Below are positions 11,401 to 18,300 of a stretch of DNA of 33,081 nucleotides, piece by piece. The stretch is from an uncultured Fibrobacter sp. (GTDB taxonomy: Bacteria; Fibrobacterota; Fibrobacteria; Fibrobacterales; Fibrobacteraceae). The stretch is from the NCBI GenBank assembly GCA_946186895.1, contig CAMHOW010000026.1:1-33081 (forward strand), given 5' to 3'. The translations under genes and the position numbers were made by a program. Position 1 is the first letter of the stretch. Every line of letters starts with the position of its first letter. A model generated the notes under the pieces. That model ran no database searches. It saw nothing but the letters and a program-made list of their open reading frames with translations, and was not told where the DNA came from.

Positions 11401-13810
11401 TAAGAACACTCTCGTTGTCGTCTACGGTAATTGTCGGAGGGTCCTTGATGACATTGACCTGCAAGGTGTCGTAAGCATGCTTGCTATCCTGGTTTTCTAC
11501 ATGAATCGCAATCCGCATTACGCCAGCTTCATTCCAGGATATAGTCTGATTCTCAGACATTCCCGACAAGCACGTAGCAACGGCCGCGCCATTCTTGAGG
11601 CATTTCCATTCAAACGTTTTGAAGGTCTTATCTGTTGAGTTGGTATTGTTCGCCGCATAATTTGTTGTAACGGTAATAACATCGCCGATGGTAATCGTGG
11701 TATCGTAAGCCGGTTTCTCGATAGTCACCATGGGTCCATCGCTATAGAATCCAAATCGAACCGTATTGGATCCGCTACCATTATCGGACTCCGCATACAT
11801 GGTATACCTTGTTCCAGCAACGGCATTCGGGAAATCTACATCCTTGGAAAGTGTTACGGAAGTCTTTCCTTCGTCGTTCACGTCGGAGGTCTTAACTGCG
11901 GCCCCAGGAACGTTGGAGATCCATTTCACCTTCTTTACCGGCGGATTCGCCTGCTCGATCGTTGCTTCAAATACCAAAGAGGCACCAGAGCCCACCATAA
12001 CAGAATTACCTCCTGTGGCCGCCCCAAATTCCTTTACGGTAATGACCATATTCGTAGCCGAAATTACGAAAGCAAATGTCGTGTCGCTATGGTAACCGGC
12101 ACTATCCGTCGCCGTAATCTTGAAGGTGTAGTTTCCGTCCGACAGGCCGGACATGTCTACGCTCCAGGCATAACTAGTCAGGTTAGAGAATTTGCACGGG
12201 CTATTCTTTGCACCACAGGTATCCTTACCAAGCATGGCCACGGCCGTCTTGACCTGAGAGCCGTAGTCACTAAACCGTCCCGACACCGTAAAGGCACGAA
12301 CAGCAAGTGTATCCTCAAAGCCCTTGATATTGTAGATACGTGGCGGAGAGGGGTCCTTCAGCAAAATGGGAGGCAGTTCCTTTTCGTCACCGGCATTGAT
12401 ATTCGGGGTTCTAGTCGTAACCTTTACAAAGCCTCGGCCCGTCTCATCCGAAGCGGTCAGCTTAAACACTCCAGCCGGCAAATCAGAAAGTCTAAATTCG
12501 CCCTTTGAATTCGTATTGGCCGTATAAATGTTGTTCGTGTCGGTCGTATTCACCAAGGTAATCTTGATGCCTTCGTGATTGGACAAGCCTTCGAACGTAG
12601 CTGTACCAATGAAGTCGCAAGTGGACTTGCTCGGGCCCAAGTAGAAGAACCTGGGACGTTTGCCCTTGCTGGTCTTGATTTTCTCGGCCACCACGGTATC
12701 GTAACCGTCGGTCACCCACACATCCCAAGAGAAATACCTACCCGTAAAGCCCAATTTTTTCAATTCATTTTCGCCATTCTCAATAACGGCGAAACTTGTA
12801 GAAGTACTGTTCTTCAACACTAGGTCGTAGACGTTAGACAAGTTCAAGTCATTTTCCTGATTGTCCGGCGTAGCTGCCACACGGACATAGTACCTCAACT
12901 GCTCTTCGTTATCCTTATCATGACCTTCATAGAATAGGCGGAAGGTTTCCACCGTATCACTTATCCTCTGCTGGTCGTCGGGGCCCAGGATTTTGATGGT
13001 GGGTAGCTGGTTGAAATGCAGATTGACACTATCCTTCGTCGTATTCTTGTCGTCATCGGTAACGATGATGTAGATCTTCTGGTTTCCGAGGCTATCCGTA
13101 AGGGTAGAATCGTAGGGAATCGTCACCAAAAGGCTATCCGAGGTTTCGCTCTTGGTGTATTTCCATTCCTTAGCCTCTTTCTTGCCCTTAGCATCCACAT
13201 CAATCTTGAAAGAAGTAATCGTTCCGAAGGAATCCAGAGCCAAAACGGGGAACGTGATCGGACTCTTGGCCCTCGTCCACAGCGTGTCCTTGGGAACACC
13301 TAAATAGGGGGGCGTATTGATCACCCTGATAAACTGGTCCTTACCCGCGGTATCGGTAGCACTGTTTCCATCGATTGCCACAAACAGAGGAGAATACACA
13401 CCTTCCTTGTGATAGACCCAAGACTGGGGTGTGGCATTGTGGCCTGTCACCAAGGCCTTCTTCATTACATCCTTACCCTTGCCCGTGGTATCCTTTACAA
13501 GGCTATCCAAGATCCACTGGTACAGGTAAATCTTGTCGGCATTGTACCGCAAAAAGCCCATCATGTGGATGGTATCACCAATAGTAACGGTAACCGTATC
13601 GCTTACAATAACAGAATCGGGATTGGAAAGGTTGATAATAGAATCTGCAAAGGCGTCAGGATTTTCGAAAGGGGTACTATAGACAAACACTACGGAATGG
13701 TTATTCCGCAAATTCACATTTTCCTTGATGGAGGATTCCCTGGAGCAGTTCACCAGGGATATCACGCTCAAGACAAGCACAAGCCACAAAAATAAAGTTT
13801 TTAACCGCAT
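8468..13810 (-). CDS. Very large surface lipoprotein with Ig/PKD-like repeats and a C-terminal propeller-like region
   Basis: The 1780-aa protein starts with a lipoprotein signal (LVLSVISLVNC, Cys near 22). Beta-sandwich modules follow: roughly 50-270, 270-400, a carboxypeptidase-regulatory-like fold near 410-490 (GTATFEGLSNHEGIKITL, then SKGEFRLSDLPAG), and Ig-like units near 500-690. From about 695 to 1290 there are six tandem units of about 97 residues. Each opens with PPT(I/V)xV or similar and has a W/Y-x-C near its middle (Cys near 733, 830, 927, 1032, 1128, 1222). Five have a second Cys in a YxC before a DDD-type loop (near 866, 966, 1067, 1162, 1261). The last 330 residues repeat short blades ending in W (NWTDI, SWSAV, KWEEK, RWKPY). 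The start is ATG at 13810 with AAAGGA 7 nt upstream; a TTG further up is rejected. Role in adhesion or sensing outside the cell is inference. Confidence 0.88.
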   Translation of the reverse strand: MRLKTLFLWLVLVLSVISLVNCSRESSIKENVNLRNNHSVVFVYSTPFENPDAFADSIINLSNPDSVIVSDTVTVTIGDTIHMMGFLRYNADKIYLYQWILDSLVKDTTGKGKDVMKKALVTGHNATPQSWVYHKEGVYSPLFVAIDGNSATDTAGKDQFIRVINTPPYLGVPKDTLWTRAKSPITFPVLALDSFGTITSFKIDVDAKGKKEAKEWKYTKSETSDSLLVTIPYDSTLTDSLGNQKIYIIVTDDDKNTTKDSVNLHFNQLPTIKILGPDDQQRISDTVETFRLFYEGHDKDNEEQLRYYVRVAATPDNQENDLNLSNVYDLVLKNSTSTSFAVIENGENELKKLGFTGRYFSWDVWVTDGYDTVVAEKIKTSKGKRPRFFYLGPSKSTCDFIGTATFEGLSNHEGIKITLVNTTDTNNIYTANTNSKGEFRLSDLPAGVFKLTASDETGRGFVKVTTRTPNINAGDEKELPPILLKDPSPPRIYNIKGFEDTLAVRAFTVSGRFSDYGSQVKTAVAMLGKDTCGAKNSPCKFSNLTSYAWSVDMSGLSDGNYTFKITATDSAGYHSDTTFAFVISATNMVITVKEFGAATGGNSVMVGSGASLVFEATIEQANPPVKKVKWISNVPGAAVKTSDVNDEGKTSVTLSKDVDFPNAVAGTRYTMYAESDNGSGSNTVRFGFYSDGPMVTIEKPAYDTTITIGDVITVTTNYAANNTNSTDKTFKTFEWKCLKNGAAVATCLSGMSENQTISWNEAGVMRIAIHVENQDSKHAYDTLQVNVIKDPPTITVDDNESVLTKKVNSKYKFEYTAKDKYGKIKEVGYRCGTGAYTATAISPAAKQVTDSMEIQLPNNEVSNYKCFIFAVDDDNQKDSVAMTFNVIKDIPTIRLNIRNKNVTIKDLEQVKFTAGNALGGPINVDLACDRTLNNLKPASWVSLWQGQSNSQPPVVPMPETAGNYYCVMRAADADQASLYSLDTVTYKVFRAPPTVTVNESINATIKDTVVLYANAMDSAEVSLPGRIVSYEWGCGPSTDNNILDKLTSGKATYQAILPSTPYNLYLCIVQVKDDDDLTARDTTKIVVELDPPTVKVARDSAVIREGFSIVLNATAQDKKGYIVKREWSCGRDAAAIASNWRTVSSFDTTWTAPAASANFSCVARVTDDDGNIATSTMKLKYSTDIPTISVDESVKYVAKGDVIILDADTNSVWQGIDWYSWQCFNASTKQKVEDEVQLKYTGRFYSYRETLSNLGVNLYCVVSAQESSTKAVFRDTTHVYVMTSANLPVGKITAVDTIYPWSGDEAQSGEALYYYSSEWSGAQSVNGTLGNNNLREYYWQFSNVSGTFYKGKADGTLDTNVAQFNDAFRRPTSEGTIRVCLDFRDSTSANPDVTFMNRHQAETFCRTVYVQRAWKNLAGAGDTVMEESSLRTPPALAPFDSHLVVAYQPSEATVVSKYYDRTNWTDIPSITASDSVKALRMTSINDQTNTAVFLAILTKDNKIRVYKLANLNSSWSAVGPAIDGATTVNLTYNPENNNPVVTYVRNDLPYFSFWTGSKWEEKPISGTPARDVNGVFTSTKVFLITFTDNTYQYNSYYAIYNSSYTETFSPAKIAKEMSSISIASNGGTVYLGYINRSSEVGVAGPYVRKGSVTKSSLSLGTAVNLQEGMLPTNIRVTSFNNKVYAIIDDNGRGFSHCHAYFYDGIRWKPYGENQLPYFKGPFYASHGYNLYGFAPEIVVAADGMVYISMISWTSSGAASTNNGPIFMKNISEKWTFNTKP

Positions 13811-13892
13811 TACCAAGTCCTTTATAATACGCTCTCCACAATATAAATTTATCTTTTTTACACGAAAAGGGGTAATCGCCCCGGGGCTTTTT

Positions 13893-14723
13893 ATGGAAAA
13901 TATTCCTCTTTGGTACGGTCTAATCCTCTTTTTTGCACTAGGCGCCTGTGTAGGCAGTTTTTACAATGTGATTGTATACCGGATGCCCCGCGGGATTTCC
14001 CTGATTAACCCACCTTCCCACTGTCCCCTGTGCAAGAAAAGAATCCCTATCTACTACAATCTGCCCATTGTTGGCTGGCTCTGGCTTCGTGGAAAAAGCG
14101 CCTGCTGCAAGCAACCCATCAGCATCATCTACCCCATCGGGGAATCCCTTTGTGGCCTGCTGGGTTCTCTCGCCCTTTTTTCGGCGAATTACAATATTCC
14201 GTTCACAGCCCCCGTTGCCAACTGGACCGACACTCTGGCCATGTTCTGGCTGCTCCTGGGACTGTATCCCGTTTGCGCCGTAGACATCAAGTACAAACTA
14301 ATTCCCGACTCCATTTCGGTAGGGGGCATTGTCGTAGGCCTTGTACTTTCCATGATTCCCGGCGGAATCACCCCATTTGAAAGCCTGCTGGGAGCCATCG
14401 GGGCCGGCGGTGGCCTTTGGCTGTTGGGCTTTATCGCCACAAAAGTCCTGAAAAAGGACGCCATGGGCTTCGGCGACGTCAAGCTGTTGGCGGGCTACGG
14501 GGCCCTTATGGGCCTAAACGGCGCCGTAGAGACCCTAATTCTTGCCGCCCTGCTTGGAATCGTCGTCATGATTCCCTGGGCAAAGATAGCCGAAAAGAAG
14601 GGTCTTTCCGACGGTTCCGGTCAGATTCCCTTCGGCCCATTCCTCGCCGTTTCCTCCCCGATCATGTACCTGTGGGGCAGCCACCTGCTGGATCTATACG
14701 TCCAGTTCGTCATTGGCGAATAA
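13893..14723 (+). CDS. pilD: Prepilin peptidase / type IV leader peptidase
   Basis: This inner-membrane aspartic protease cleaves the leader of type IV prepilins and pseudopilins and often N-methylates the new N-terminus. The 276-aa protein has the N-terminal methyltransferase-like domain (GACVGSFYNVIVYRMP; CPLC; LPIVGWLWLRGK) and then about seven membrane segments. Both catalytic aspartates are present, in AVDIKYKLIPD (Asp near 130) and GFGDVK (Asp near 194). The usual second CxxC of the zinc site is replaced by SACC. The frame is open further upstream, but MENIPLWYG fits the family start. An RBS is not obvious; a GC palindrome (GCCCCGGGGC, 13879-13888) lies just upstream. It is divergent from the giant lipoprotein gene. 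Confidence 0.92.
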   Translation: MENIPLWYGLILFFALGACVGSFYNVIVYRMPRGISLINPPSHCPLCKKRIPIYYNLPIVGWLWLRGKSACCKQPISIIYPIGESLCGLLGSLALFSANYNIPFTAPVANWTDTLAMFWLLLGLYPVCAVDIKYKLIPDSISVGGIVVGLVLSMIPGGITPFESLLGAIGAGGGLWLLGFIATKVLKKDAMGFGDVKLLAGYGALMGLNGAVETLILAALLGIVVMIPWAKIAEKKGLSDGSGQIPFGPFLAVSSPIMYLWGSHLLDLYVQFVIGE

Positions 14724-14730
14724 GCATAAA

Positions 14731-14756
14731 AAAAGCCCGCCGTAAAGCGGGTTTTT
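14731..14756. terminator. Bidirectional terminator between prepilin peptidase and tRNA-Gln
   Basis: AAAAGCCCGC and GCGGGTTTTT form a stem (one G-T wobble) around CGTAAA, flanked by T-runs on both strands. Confidence 0.8.
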
Positions 14757-14758
14757 CG

Positions 14759-14829
14759 TTGAGCTACCAGGATTCGAACCTAGACAAACAGAGTCAGAAT
14801 CTGTTGTGCTACCATTACACCATAGCTCA
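14759..14829 (-). tRNA. tRNA-Gln (anticodon CTG)
   Basis: The 71-nt minus-strand cloverleaf has acceptor TGAGCTA/TAGCTCA, D-loop AATGGTA, anticodon stem ACAGA/TCTGT around TTCTGAC (CTG at 34-36) and T-arm CTAGG-TTCGAAT-CCTGG. The U1-A72 pair and U35/G36 fit glutamine tRNAs. The discriminator is A, and CCA is not encoded. Confidence 0.92.
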
Positions 14830-14841
14830 ATGGTGTTGCCA

Positions 14842-14869
14842 AAGTTAGTAAAAAATGTTCCTTCGGCAA
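14842..14869 (-). promoter_or_regulatory. Probable promoter of tRNA-Gln
   Basis: TTGCCG (complement of 14864-14869), 16 bp, TAACTT (complement of 14842-14847), then 12 nt to the tRNA 5' end. It sits in the 53-bp gap after the lipoprotein gene, so tRNA-Gln need not depend on read-through. Confidence 0.55.
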
Positions 14870-14882
14870 GGGGTAATCTTCA

Positions 14883-16298
14883 CTATTTTAGGCTCGGAGG
14901 GGTATAAGTGAGCCAAAGCTTGCCTATTCCGCTATTTGCAGTCAGGTTCTGATCCACCGTACTCACATAGCTGTACTGGGGTGCGCCAGCCTCCTGAAGA
15001 GCAGAGACAACCATGGCATCCCCAGAATAGAGCAGCAGCTTCTGCATTCCGCTGGGCAAATAGGTCAAAACGAACATACTGCAGGTCATTGTGCGGACAA
15101 AGTGGGATGTTCCCTCTATGCCCAGCACCACGCTGTTCATGAAGCAGTTTTCAGTCTGTTGACCGTCCTGCTGGTCCACCACGAGCCGGACCCCCACCTC
15201 GATCCATGAATACTTGTCCAAAGTCGCCGTGCCAATGGACAGGGTGTCCTTCCGGTCAGCCAGTTCGGACTTTTTCACGTAGCGGGAAAGTCCCACATTA
15301 GTCACGGTTTCCCCCGACATCTGGCGGTACTCTACACGGAAGGAGTCGTAGGGAACCTCTTCGGGAGCAGGCAGCCACCACCGACCTTGAGTGTCGGTCT
15401 GGGCTTGGGCTTCGTATTCTTGATTGAGTCCACTGGCAAACTCAAAACCGAACAAGTCCGTAATGACCATCACCTCGATGCCTTCGCAAGATTCCAGATT
15501 CGAGCAGTTCACCTGTCCCGAAATCCAGGCCTTAGGCGTAACCGGCGTTTCAGTGGTGTCCTTCTTGCCATCCGATGACTTCGGTTCGGCAGAATCAGAG
15601 GAAGCAGGCTTCTTGCTGACACCCCACATTAGGGTATCCAGGGACAGGGACTGTCCAGCCTTCAAGGTTCCCGACATTTTCCAACTGCGGAATATCACAG
15701 AGTCCGGAACACCGGCCTGTTGCAGCTTTTCAACCACAAGCGGATCTCCGGGGCAGAACCCAATCGTCCAGGAACCATCCGGAACCAATAGCTCAAAGCC
15801 ACCCGGCGCAAACACCGTCTCGTAGAAGGGCAAGCCCGCAACATAGACATTAAAGTGAGAACCTACGGCGACAGATGTCAACGCCGAGTCACCATAAGTC
15901 AAGAAGCCCTTCACCTTGGCAGAGCGTTCCAGCACCAGGGAATCGTCTTCGGCAGAAGCCTCTGGCAGGTACAAAATTTCTTCGGAAGCAGCATCAACCA
16001 CAGCCAGCTGGAACGTATCTGCAGGCACGTTCTCAAACAAGAACCACCCCTGGGCGTCCGTCTCGGTCTCGCGGAATTCGGGCATACCCTCTTCCGTCAT
16101 TCTCTTTGACAGAACCATGCGCACCACGGCGCCCTTCGCCTTGGTGCCGTCCACATGGTAGACTACGCCCTTCAAGGTGTCCAGGCTGGCAACGGTATTT
16201 TCCGTCTGAGTGGCAGTACCGGCCACGGAATCATTGTTGCTGCACGCCCAAAAGCCAAGGGCGAAAAGCAAGGTCGCTATGTAGAGCGCATTCCTCAT
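14883..16298 (-). CDS. Lipoprotein with carboxypeptidase-regulatory-like domains, partner of the TIGR02147 gene
   Basis: This 471-aa protein has a lipoprotein signal peptide (LLFALGFWAC, Cys near 19). Residues about 38-115 form a carboxypeptidase-regulatory-like (CarboxypepD_reg / Ig-fold) module: LKGVVYHVDGTKAKGAVVRMV followed by ETDAQGWFLFENVPADTFQLAVV, the classic GxV..G..GA.V / TD..G.F.. pattern. A second similar module lies near 255-330 (ISGQVNCSNLESCEGIEVMV, then TDTQGRWWLPAPEE). Between them is a Ser/Lys/Asp-rich linker (about 232-250). AAGGAGG sits 4 nt before the ATG. The start codon overlaps the TGA of the TIGR02147 gene (ATGA), so the two form one operon and are probably translationally coupled. 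It is likely displayed in the periplasm or on the surface; the ligand is unknown. Confidence 0.85.
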   Translation of the reverse strand: MRNALYIATLLFALGFWACSNNDSVAGTATQTENTVASLDTLKGVVYHVDGTKAKGAVVRMVLSKRMTEEGMPEFRETETDAQGWFLFENVPADTFQLAVVDAASEEILYLPEASAEDDSLVLERSAKVKGFLTYGDSALTSVAVGSHFNVYVAGLPFYETVFAPGGFELLVPDGSWTIGFCPGDPLVVEKLQQAGVPDSVIFRSWKMSGTLKAGQSLSLDTLMWGVSKKPASSDSAEPKSSDGKKDTTETPVTPKAWISGQVNCSNLESCEGIEVMVITDLFGFEFASGLNQEYEAQAQTDTQGRWWLPAPEEVPYDSFRVEYRQMSGETVTNVGLSRYVKKSELADRKDTLSIGTATLDKYSWIEVGVRLVVDQQDGQQTENCFMNSVVLGIEGTSHFVRTMTCSMFVLTYLPSGMQKLLLYSGDAMVVSALQEAGAPQYSYVSTVDQNLTANSGIGKLWLTYTPPSLK

Positions 16299-17134
16299 TT
16301 TTCCTCCTTTGGCAAGTCAGTCCTCTCCTTGCTGATGGGGAAGAACTGCACGTTCAGTTCGCACAACATGGTTTCACCGCTATCCGATGTGACAATGTCC
16401 AAAATTTCTTTCTGAAACATATCAATTTTTCGGATAATCCGTTCAAGCCCTGCGGCAGAAACACTCATGGTGGTGGTAGAAACGTTACGGCGAGCCGTAG
16501 TATAGCGGTCCAGGGCCTCCTTGCCCAGGTCAATCATCTGCTTCTGGAACTGATGCACAAATAGAGGCGAGATTTCCTTACCGCTAGTGACCGTACGGTT
16601 TACGGACCGATAGAATTCCCCTTCCTTTTCAATAAGGCCTAAATCAAGCAACAACTGCAGGGACTGCTTTGCTTGGGGTACAGAAATCTTTGGATTCAGG
16701 AACCAGGCCAGTTCCTGGATGTTGGACTCGTTGATATTCAGAACAGAAAGGGCCTCGCGAACTGCCACATGGTACCACTTGGCATAGTATTCCTGCTGGT
16801 TCCTGGTCAAGGACTTTACCGCCTTGGGCAGGAGTGCAGACATCTGGTCAAAAATCTGCTGCTTGGATTCTACCGACTGGGCGTGGGTAAAGTCCACCAT
16901 CAACTTGAAGTAGCGGCCTTCCTTTTCGTTCAGGCCAAGGGCTGCGATGAACTTCGGCACCATCTGGGGAGTCAGGGACTTACGCCCATGGACCAGGTCT
17001 AGATAGTAACCCGACGACGAATAACCCGCCTTCTGGGCGAAGGACCTGTAGGAGAAGTACCGCTGCAAAGACTTGCGATATTCGTAGTAATCCTGCAAAT
17101 ACTTGCGGTAATTGTAGTACGCAAAGATATTCAT
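16295..17134 (-). CDS. TIGR02147 family regulator-like protein
   Basis: This 279-aa protein matches the TIGR02147 family, a paralogous group known mainly from Fibrobacter: the opening NIFAYYNYRKYLQDYYEYRK, then YRSFAQKAGYSSSGYYLDLVHGRKSLTPQMVPKFIAALGL (about residues 29-68), which reads as an XRE-type helix-turn-helix, and the distal SVSAAGLERIIRKIDMFQKEIL near 222-243. A winged-helix-like middle (ISVPQAKQSLQLLLDLGLIEKEG) is also visible. It is followed by a lipoprotein gene with a 4-nt overlap. The upstream region holds four GAACAC sites. TAAATT (complement of 17142-17147) lies 7 nt before the ATG without an RBS, so the mRNA is probably leaderless. DNA binding and autoregulation are inference from the HTH and the repeats. 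Confidence 0.9.
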   Translation of the reverse strand: MNIFAYYNYRKYLQDYYEYRKSLQRYFSYRSFAQKAGYSSSGYYLDLVHGRKSLTPQMVPKFIAALGLNEKEGRYFKLMVDFTHAQSVESKQQIFDQMSALLPKAVKSLTRNQQEYYAKWYHVAVREALSVLNINESNIQELAWFLNPKISVPQAKQSLQLLLDLGLIEKEGEFYRSVNRTVTSGKEISPLFVHQFQKQMIDLGKEALDRYTTARRNVSTTTMSVSAAGLERIIRKIDMFQKEILDIVTSDSGETMLCELNVQFFPISKERTDLPKEEK

Positions 17135-17141
17135 CGGTTTA

Positions 17142-17147
17142 AATTTA
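17142..17147 (-). promoter_or_regulatory. -10 box of the TIGR02147 gene (leaderless)
   Basis: TAAATT on the minus strand is followed by 7 nt and then the ATG. No Shine-Dalgarno sequence lies between. A GGGAACAC site at 17163-17170 is near where the -35 region would be. Confidence 0.5.
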
Positions 17148-17162
17148 ATTTTTTATTTTCTT

Positions 17163-17292
17163 GGGAACACTTATTTTAAGAAAAAATTATCATTTTTGCC
17201 GATTTTTATTAAAAAAGAACACTTTGAGAACACTTTTAGTTCAAAAGGTATACCACTCTACCGATTTTTTTGTTTATATTTAGGGAACACCC
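17163..17292. repeat. Four RGAACAC repeats, candidate operators
   Basis: GGGAACACTT (17163-17172), AGAACACTTT (17216-17225), AGAACACTTT (17227-17236) and GGGAACACCC (17283-17292) are all in the same orientation. The middle two are spaced by 11 bp, about one helical turn. CCGATTTTT also repeats at 17199 and 17261, ahead of the second and fourth sites. The region lies between the divergent TIGR02147 gene and the gene at 17372. Confidence 0.5.
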
Positions 17293-17342
17293 AATCCCAT
17301 CCCTAGACCCCCGGTGAACCAATCACCGAGGGTTCTTTTTTT
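17275..17342 (+). ncRNA. Candidate short terminated transcript in the divergent gap
   Basis: A TATATT -10-like box at 17275-17280 would start transcription near 17286. A strong intrinsic terminator (17307-17342) follows about 50 nt later, and no reading frame of useful length lies between. The predicted RNA is roughly 55 nt. No clear -35 is seen. It could be a small RNA or an attenuated leader; only the terminator is firm. Confidence 0.35.
17307..17342 (+). terminator. Intrinsic terminator upstream of the gene at 17372
   Basis: ACCC-C-CGGTGA (17307-17317) pairs with TCACCG-A-GGGT (17323-17333) around ACCAA, with one C/A mismatch, followed by TCTTTTTTT. There is no T-run on the minus strand, so it acts on rightward transcription, although no rightward gene precedes it. 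Confidence 0.8.
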
Positions 17343-17358
17343 ACCCTCTGGATTTTTC

Positions 17359-17364
17359 TAAAAT
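17359..17364 (+). promoter_or_regulatory. -10 box of the gene at 17372 (leaderless)
   Basis: TAAAAT followed by TGGAATC (7 nt) and ATG. The string CTAAAATTGG is identical to the -10 region of the well-formed rpmB promoter at 31445-31454, which supports the call. The -35 position falls in the T-tract of the preceding terminator. Confidence 0.55.
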
Positions 17365-17371
17365 TGGAATC

Positions 17372-18151
17372 ATGAAGCTTATCAAGAACCTCGCCGCCAA
17401 GCTATTGCGATTTGTAGGGATCCTTGCTGTCATCTACGTGAGCATGGTATTCTACCTGGCCCTGACAGAACGGCGGAACGCCTACCCCAGGGCAATCCCA
17501 CACAAGGAAGCCCGCGCCGCCATTGACGGGAAAGCCCAGGGCATCAGCTGCACCTTGGAAGACGGGACCATTCTCGAAGGCTGGAAACTGGGCGAAACGG
17601 GAACGCCCACCCTGCTCTACTACCCCGATGCCGACGAAGACGCCGCCCAGTTCTTAGCGGAACTGGACCGCATCGATGGAATCACGCTCACCACCTTTAA
17701 TTATCGCGGTTCCGGCAACAACAAGGGAACGCCGTCAGGAGACAACTGGAGTCCAGACTCTCGGGAAATCCTGGAATGCGCCTCCCAGGTGGGCGGGAAG
17801 CGCCCTGAATATATCGTAGGCCGTGGCACGGGGGCTATTCCGGCATTCAACAACAGCGACAGTCAATCAAAGCTCATCTTGATAGACCCTGTTGAAAGCA
17901 TCGCCGAAGCCCTTGTATACAAGTACAGATTCCTCTACCCAGAGTTCCTCGTTCGGGCGAAAGACTCCATAAACACTGGGGAAAACAGCACTTCCATATA
18001 CCAAGTTGGAATAATGCTGGACCGTGCTCAATTTGCCGACAGAAGCCAAAAAAGTATCCAAAAATTAAGGGGGACAACCGTCTGGAAACGAGACGGGGCC
18101 TCATTTAGAGACATCCTGGAAAAAATTTTGCGTAGCTATACTCCAGACTAA
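17372..18151 (+). CDS. Membrane-anchored alpha/beta-hydrolase-like protein lacking the nucleophile serine
   Basis: The 259-aa protein begins with a membrane segment (LLRFVGILAVIYVSMVFYLAL, about residues 12-32) and then reads as an alpha/beta-hydrolase fold: EDGTILEGWKL, TPTLLYYPDADEDAAQFL and TTFNYRGSGNNKGTPS (about 109-124), which matches the family block NYRGxGxSxG. The nucleophile elbow, expected as GxSxG, reads GRGTG with Thr at 153 (ACG codon at 17828-17830). KLILIDPVESI follows where the next core strand is expected. It may therefore be inactive or a Thr-variant. It is followed after 149 bp by two more unknown proteins. No Shine-Dalgarno sequence precedes the ATG. Membership is judged by motif order only. 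Confidence 0.7.
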   Translation: MKLIKNLAAKLLRFVGILAVIYVSMVFYLALTERRNAYPRAIPHKEARAAIDGKAQGISCTLEDGTILEGWKLGETGTPTLLYYPDADEDAAQFLAELDRIDGITLTTFNYRGSGNNKGTPSGDNWSPDSREILECASQVGGKRPEYIVGRGTGAIPAFNNSDSQSKLILIDPVESIAEALVYKYRFLYPEFLVRAKDSINTGENSTSIYQVGIMLDRAQFADRSQKSIQKLRGTTVWKRDGASFRDILEKILRSYTPD

Positions 18152-18223
18152 TTCGCACTGATTTTTGTATACAAGCTTCAAGATAATCTTCTCCACACCT
18201 GCGCCAAAACCGGCTTTTTGTGC

Positions 18224-18229
18224 TATATT
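18224..18229 (+). promoter_or_regulatory. -10 box for the gene at 18301
   Basis: TATATT lies inside an imperfect inverted repeat, ACCGG (18209-18213) ... CCGGT (18232-18236). This gene has a longer leader of about 65 nt and a usable RBS (AGAGG, 12 nt before ATG). The rest of the 149-bp gap shows nothing else. Confidence 0.35.
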
Positions 18230-18300
18230 TACCGGTGTAACCTTCCAGTATTCTTAAACGGATATGCGGCGGGAAACAAAAAAAAGAGGTGTAAATAAAA

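Noticed and set aside
13725..13892. Upstream extension of the prepilin peptidase
   Set aside because: It overlaps the signal peptide region of the divergent lipoprotein and has no family similarity; MENIPLWYG is the natural start.
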